From Gammaproteobacteria bacterium (GTDB lineage Bacteria > Pseudomonadota > Gammaproteobacteria > PS1 > Pseudothioglobaceae): a stretch of DNA of 7,481 nucleotides. The stretch is taken from assembly GCA_015658965.1 (NCBI GenBank), contig DQNX01000151.1, positions 1-7,481 on the forward strand, in the 5' to 3' direction. The notes beneath the pieces were generated by a model. It was not told the DNA's origin. It did no database searches and was given only the letters and a program-made list of their open reading frames with translations. Made by a program: the position numbers and the translations under genes. Position 1 is the stretch's first letter. Each line of letters starts with the position of its first letter. This document shows positions 5,208-7,481 of the stretch, piece by piece.

Positions 5208-7369
5208 ACAAACTCCAAATTTGCATAACTGGCAATCAACCATTTAGTCCCGACGGCTTTAAACTTAATTTGAATTCGGGCTGAATCACCATCGCCTTCA
5301 AAGTTAAGCACCGTGCCAAAACCAAATTTTGCATGTTTAACACCCACACCTACCTTTAACTGCCCCTGTCCTTCAGGCTCAATATCTTGATTAAAAATAT
5401 CATCTTCTTGATAATTTTGTAGGGTTGCACCAAATTTTTGCTTAACTGAATTTGTATACTCGCTCGGAATCTCATTTAAAAATCGAGAAGGGAAGGCGTA
5501 CAAAGACTGCCCATGTAAAAAACGCTTAACCGCAAACGACAAACTGAGTTTTTTCATGGCACGGGTCATGCCCACATAGCACAGCCTTCTTTCCTCATCC
5601 ATTAGATGAGGCTCGTCTTTACTTTGTCTGGAAGGAAACAAATCCTCCTCCATGCCGGTTAAGAACACCTGCGGGAACTCCAGGCCTTTGGCTGAGTGGA
5701 TCGTCATTAATTGCACATTTTGATTAACGGGTGCATTGGTATCACCACTTGAATCCAATGAAGCCAGCGAGATAAATCCAACCACTTCATTCATGTCAGA
5801 ATCTGGCTCATGAATGTATTGTTTGGCGGCTGCAATCAGCTCTTCGAGATTTTCTTTCTTACTGCCAGCTTTGTCGGTTTTATCGTTAGAGTAATGATTG
5901 ATTAAACCCGATTCTTTAATCAAATAAGCAACTTTTTCATTGAGGTCTAAATGTTTAGCTTCATCACTCATTTGCTCAATCAACTGGGTAAATCCAGTTA
6001 GCGCATTGGCTGCACGAGTGGGTAACGAAGGGGTTAGTGCAATGGATGCCTGAAATAGGCTGGTGTGATTTTCTCTAGAAAATTCTCTTATTTTTTCAAT
6101 CGTAGCATTGCCAATACCCCGCGTTGGAAAATTAACCACACGTTCAAACGCAACATTGTCAGCCGAGCTTTCTATCAGGCGTAAATAGCACAAAGCGTCT
6201 TTAATCTCAGCGCGTTCAAAAAATCGCAATCCGCCGTAAATCAGATAAGGAATGTTGTATTTGATCAGTCGCTCTTCAAAGCCTCTAGATTGCGCGTTGG
6301 AACGATAAAGAATGGCGCATTCGCTGGGCAGGGTGCCATCATTAATACGCTTTTGAATGGTGCTAACGACAAAATCAGCTTCATCCGTTTCGGTGCGTGC
6401 TTCATAAATATCAATCAGATCGCCGTTGCCAGAGTTGGTCCATAAAGATTTTCCCATGCGGTTGGCATTATTGGCAATCAGTGCATTCGATGCAGCCAGA
6501 ATATTACCGGTTGATCGATAATTTTGCTCAAGTCGAATGGTTTGAATTGGATGAAAATCAGATTCTAATTTTTGGATATTTTCTATCTTCGCGCCACGCC
6601 AGCCATAAATAGATTGATCATCATCACCCACACAGAAGACTTTATTACCTCCAGATGTCAGTAATTTAATCCATTTATATTGAATGGTGTTAGTGTCTTG
6701 AAACTCATCGACCAAAATATGTTCAAAGCGATTTTGATAGTGCGCGAGTAATTCCGCATTGTTTTTTAATAGCGTGTAACTACGCACCAATAGCTCGGCA
6801 AAATCAATCAGCTCATTCGCCTGACAGTGAGCTTCGTAGAGTTCAAATACGCGTACACTTTGTTTAACGAAATAGTTGTATCCGGCATCAATATCAGACG
6901 GGCGAATGCCTTCGTCTTTTTGTTGATTGATAAACCATTGAATTTTTCTAACCGGGTATTTAGACTCATCAATCTGATTTTCTTTCATTAAACGCTTAAC
7001 AATACGAAACTGATCTTGCTGATCGAGAATTTGGAATTGCGTACTTAAGTTGGCCTCTATGGGGTGGGCGCGTAATAATCGGTGTGCCAATCCGTGAAAG
7101 GTACCTACCCACATGCTTCTAATCGGTCGTCTTAGTAACAGCTCAAGGCGTTCACGCATTTCTTTGGCAGCTTTGTTGGTAAAGGTGACTGCGAGGATGG
7201 CATCAATCGGAGTATTTTTTTGCGTGACTAAATAGGCAATACGATGGATCAGTACTCGGGTTTTACCACTACCAGCACCTGCCAGTATTAAAGCATTTTG
7301 CGTATTATCTAAAGTCACTGATTGGCTTTGGTTGTCGTTCAGTCCGTCGATTATTTCAGATAAATTCAT
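5204..7369 (-). CDS. uvrD: DNA helicase II UvrD (superfamily 1A, 3'-5')
   Basis: UvrD unwinds DNA 3' to 5' in nucleotide excision repair and mismatch repair, and removes RecA or stalled RNA polymerase. The 721-residue protein tracks E. coli UvrD (720 aa) along its length. Motifs in order are the Q-motif (NDNQSQSV, Q14), Walker A AGAGSGKT (30-37), Ia AVTFTNKAAKEM (60-71), the GTFHGLAHRLLRAH block (89-102), Walker B/DEXX box LVDEFQDTN (219-227), motif III GDDDQSIYGWRGA (248-260), motif IV LEQNYRS (280-286), motif V MTIHSAKGLEF (555-565) and motif VI EERRLCYVGMTRA (592-604). The C-terminus has the Tudor-like RNA polymerase-binding domain (about 675-721, VGVKHAKFGFGTV to LEFV). The intact C-terminus and close overall similarity favour UvrD over Rep. 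ATG 7369 is the natural N-terminus (MNLSEIIDGLN); its short AT-rich leader has no Shine-Dalgarno. Confidence 0.96.
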   Translation of the reverse strand: MNLSEIIDGLNDNQSQSVTLDNTQNALILAGAGSGKTRVLIHRIAYLVTQKNTPIDAILAVTFTNKAAKEMRERLELLLRRPIRSMWVGTFHGLAHRLLRAHPIEANLSTQFQILDQQDQFRIVKRLMKENQIDESKYPVRKIQWFINQQKDEGIRPSDIDAGYNYFVKQSVRVFELYEAHCQANELIDFAELLVRSYTLLKNNAELLAHYQNRFEHILVDEFQDTNTIQYKWIKLLTSGGNKVFCVGDDDQSIYGWRGAKIENIQKLESDFHPIQTIRLEQNYRSTGNILAASNALIANNANRMGKSLWTNSGNGDLIDIYEARTETDEADFVVSTIQKRINDGTLPSECAILYRSNAQSRGFEERLIKYNIPYLIYGGLRFFERAEIKDALCYLRLIESSADNVAFERVVNFPTRGIGNATIEKIREFSRENHTSLFQASIALTPSLPTRAANALTGFTQLIEQMSDEAKHLDLNEKVAYLIKESGLINHYSNDKTDKAGSKKENLEELIAAAKQYIHEPDSDMNEVVGFISLASLDSSGDTNAPVNQNVQLMTIHSAKGLEFPQVFLTGMEEDLFPSRQSKDEPHLMDEERRLCYVGMTRAMKKLSLSFAVKRFLHGQSLYAFPSRFLNEIPSEYTNSVKQKFGATLQNYQEDDIFNQDIEPEGQGQLKVGVGVKHAKFGFGTVLNFEGDGDSARIQIKFKAVGTKWLIASYANLEFV

Positions 7370-7378
7370 GATTATTAA

Positions 7379-7406
7379 TTGTATGTTGTATATAAATGGT
7401 TATAAT
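7379..7406 (+). promoter_or_regulatory. Possible rightward promoter sharing its -10 with uvrD
   Basis: On the plus strand a perfect -10 hexamer TATAAT (7401-7406) lies 16 bases after TTGTAT (7379-7384), a poor -35 match. It overlaps the uvrD -10 on the other strand and would start transcription near 7413, going rightward out of the window. No reading frame follows within the window: ATG 7450 ends after four codons. The downstream gene, if any, is out of view. Confidence 0.35.
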
Positions 7407-7412
7407 ATTACC
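7398..7412. repeat. Imperfect 15-base palindrome over the -10 region
   Basis: GGTTATAATATTACC matches its own reverse complement at 12 of 15 positions (form GGTnATAnTATnACC). It covers the -10 elements predicted on both strands. The symmetry may simply reflect two opposed -10 boxes, or may be an operator half-buried in the promoter; sequence alone does not decide. Confidence 0.45.
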
Positions 7413-7427
7413 TTTATCTAATATCAA
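7399..7427 (-). promoter_or_regulatory. Predicted sigma70 promoter of uvrD
   Basis: Read on the minus strand, TTGATA (plus 7422-7427) is followed after exactly 17 bases by TATAAC (plus 7399-7404). These match the sigma70 consensus at four of six and five of six positions. Transcription would begin near 7392, giving a leader of about 22 bases before the uvrD ATG. The spacing and position are ideal, but AT-rich DNA makes chance matches common. Confidence 0.6.
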
Positions 7428-7481
7428 GCAGTTTGAAGCGAGATTTAAGATGATGAAATTATAAACATTATTACTGTAAAA

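Larger units (their letters stand above)
7370..7481. other. Intergenic region upstream of uvrD, running off the window
   Basis: This 112-base AT-rich stretch contains the promoter elements listed separately. I see no tRNA, riboswitch, terminator or complete LexA box. The only ATG-started plus-strand frame (7450) is four codons long. The bases after about 7440 may be the leader of a rightward gene beyond the window, but nothing coding can be supported here. Confidence 0.5.

Noticed and set aside
5249..5280. CCCGA...TCGGG inverted repeat downstream of the plus-strand operon
   Set aside because: The stem is only five base pairs with a loop of about 22 bases and no T-run, and it lies within uvrD coding sequence.
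7450..7464. ATGATGAAATTATAA as the beginning of a rightward gene
   Set aside because: The frame stops after four codons, and no other ATG-started frame continues to the window end; a leader peptide cannot be argued without the downstream sequence.
7474..7481. CTGTAAAA at the window end as half of a LexA box
   Set aside because: The second half would fall outside the window and the site would lie far upstream of the uvrD -35, a poor position for repression.

Overview
This window reads as an ordinary, densely packed chromosomal stretch of an AT-leaning gammaproteobacterium. The UvrD aligns almost end to end with Escherichia coli UvrD (721 versus 720 residues). AmpG, NagZ, RlmD and GlcF also have proteobacterial forms. 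AT-leaning codon use, very short intergenic gaps and a glycolate oxidase subunit would fit a marine sulfur-oxidiser of the SUP05/Thioglobus type or a relative. That is an inference from style, not a demonstrated assignment.

Layout. Positions 1-5207 are filled by seven plus-strand genes that overlap or nearly touch: the 3' end of glcF (glycolate oxidase Fe-S subunit), rlmD (23S rRNA U1939 methyltransferase), a short YkuD-domain protein without a signal peptide, a single-domain rhodanese, ampG (muropeptide importer), nagZ (cytoplasmic beta-N-acetylglucosaminidase) and a 93-residue conserved-looking protein of unknown function. Five of the six junctions overlap by 4 to 8 bases and the sixth is a 3-base gap, so the run is probably one transcription unit with coupled translation. 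Its promoter lies upstream of the window. On the minus strand, uvrD fills 5204-7369 and converges on the plus-strand run with a 4-base overlap of stop codons. The last 112 bases hold the uvrD promoter, a possible opposing promoter that shares its -10 region, and no gene that I can support.

How the genes work together. AmpG brings anhydro-muropeptides from the periplasm into the cytoplasm, and NagZ removes their GlcNAc. The leaderless YkuD protein two genes upstream of ampG is best read as a candidate cytoplasmic L,D-carboxypeptidase acting on the peptide stem, by analogy with ElsL/LdtK of Acinetobacter baumannii, rather than as a periplasmic cross-linking enzyme. This would make ykuD-ampG-nagZ a small peptidoglycan-recycling module, with the rhodanese and the 93-residue protein as unexplained members. 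glcF, rlmD and uvrD look like unrelated housekeeping neighbours. I found no RNA genes, mobile elements, CRISPR arrays or phage genes. The window looks mostly conventional; the recycling cluster is the part most worth a second look.
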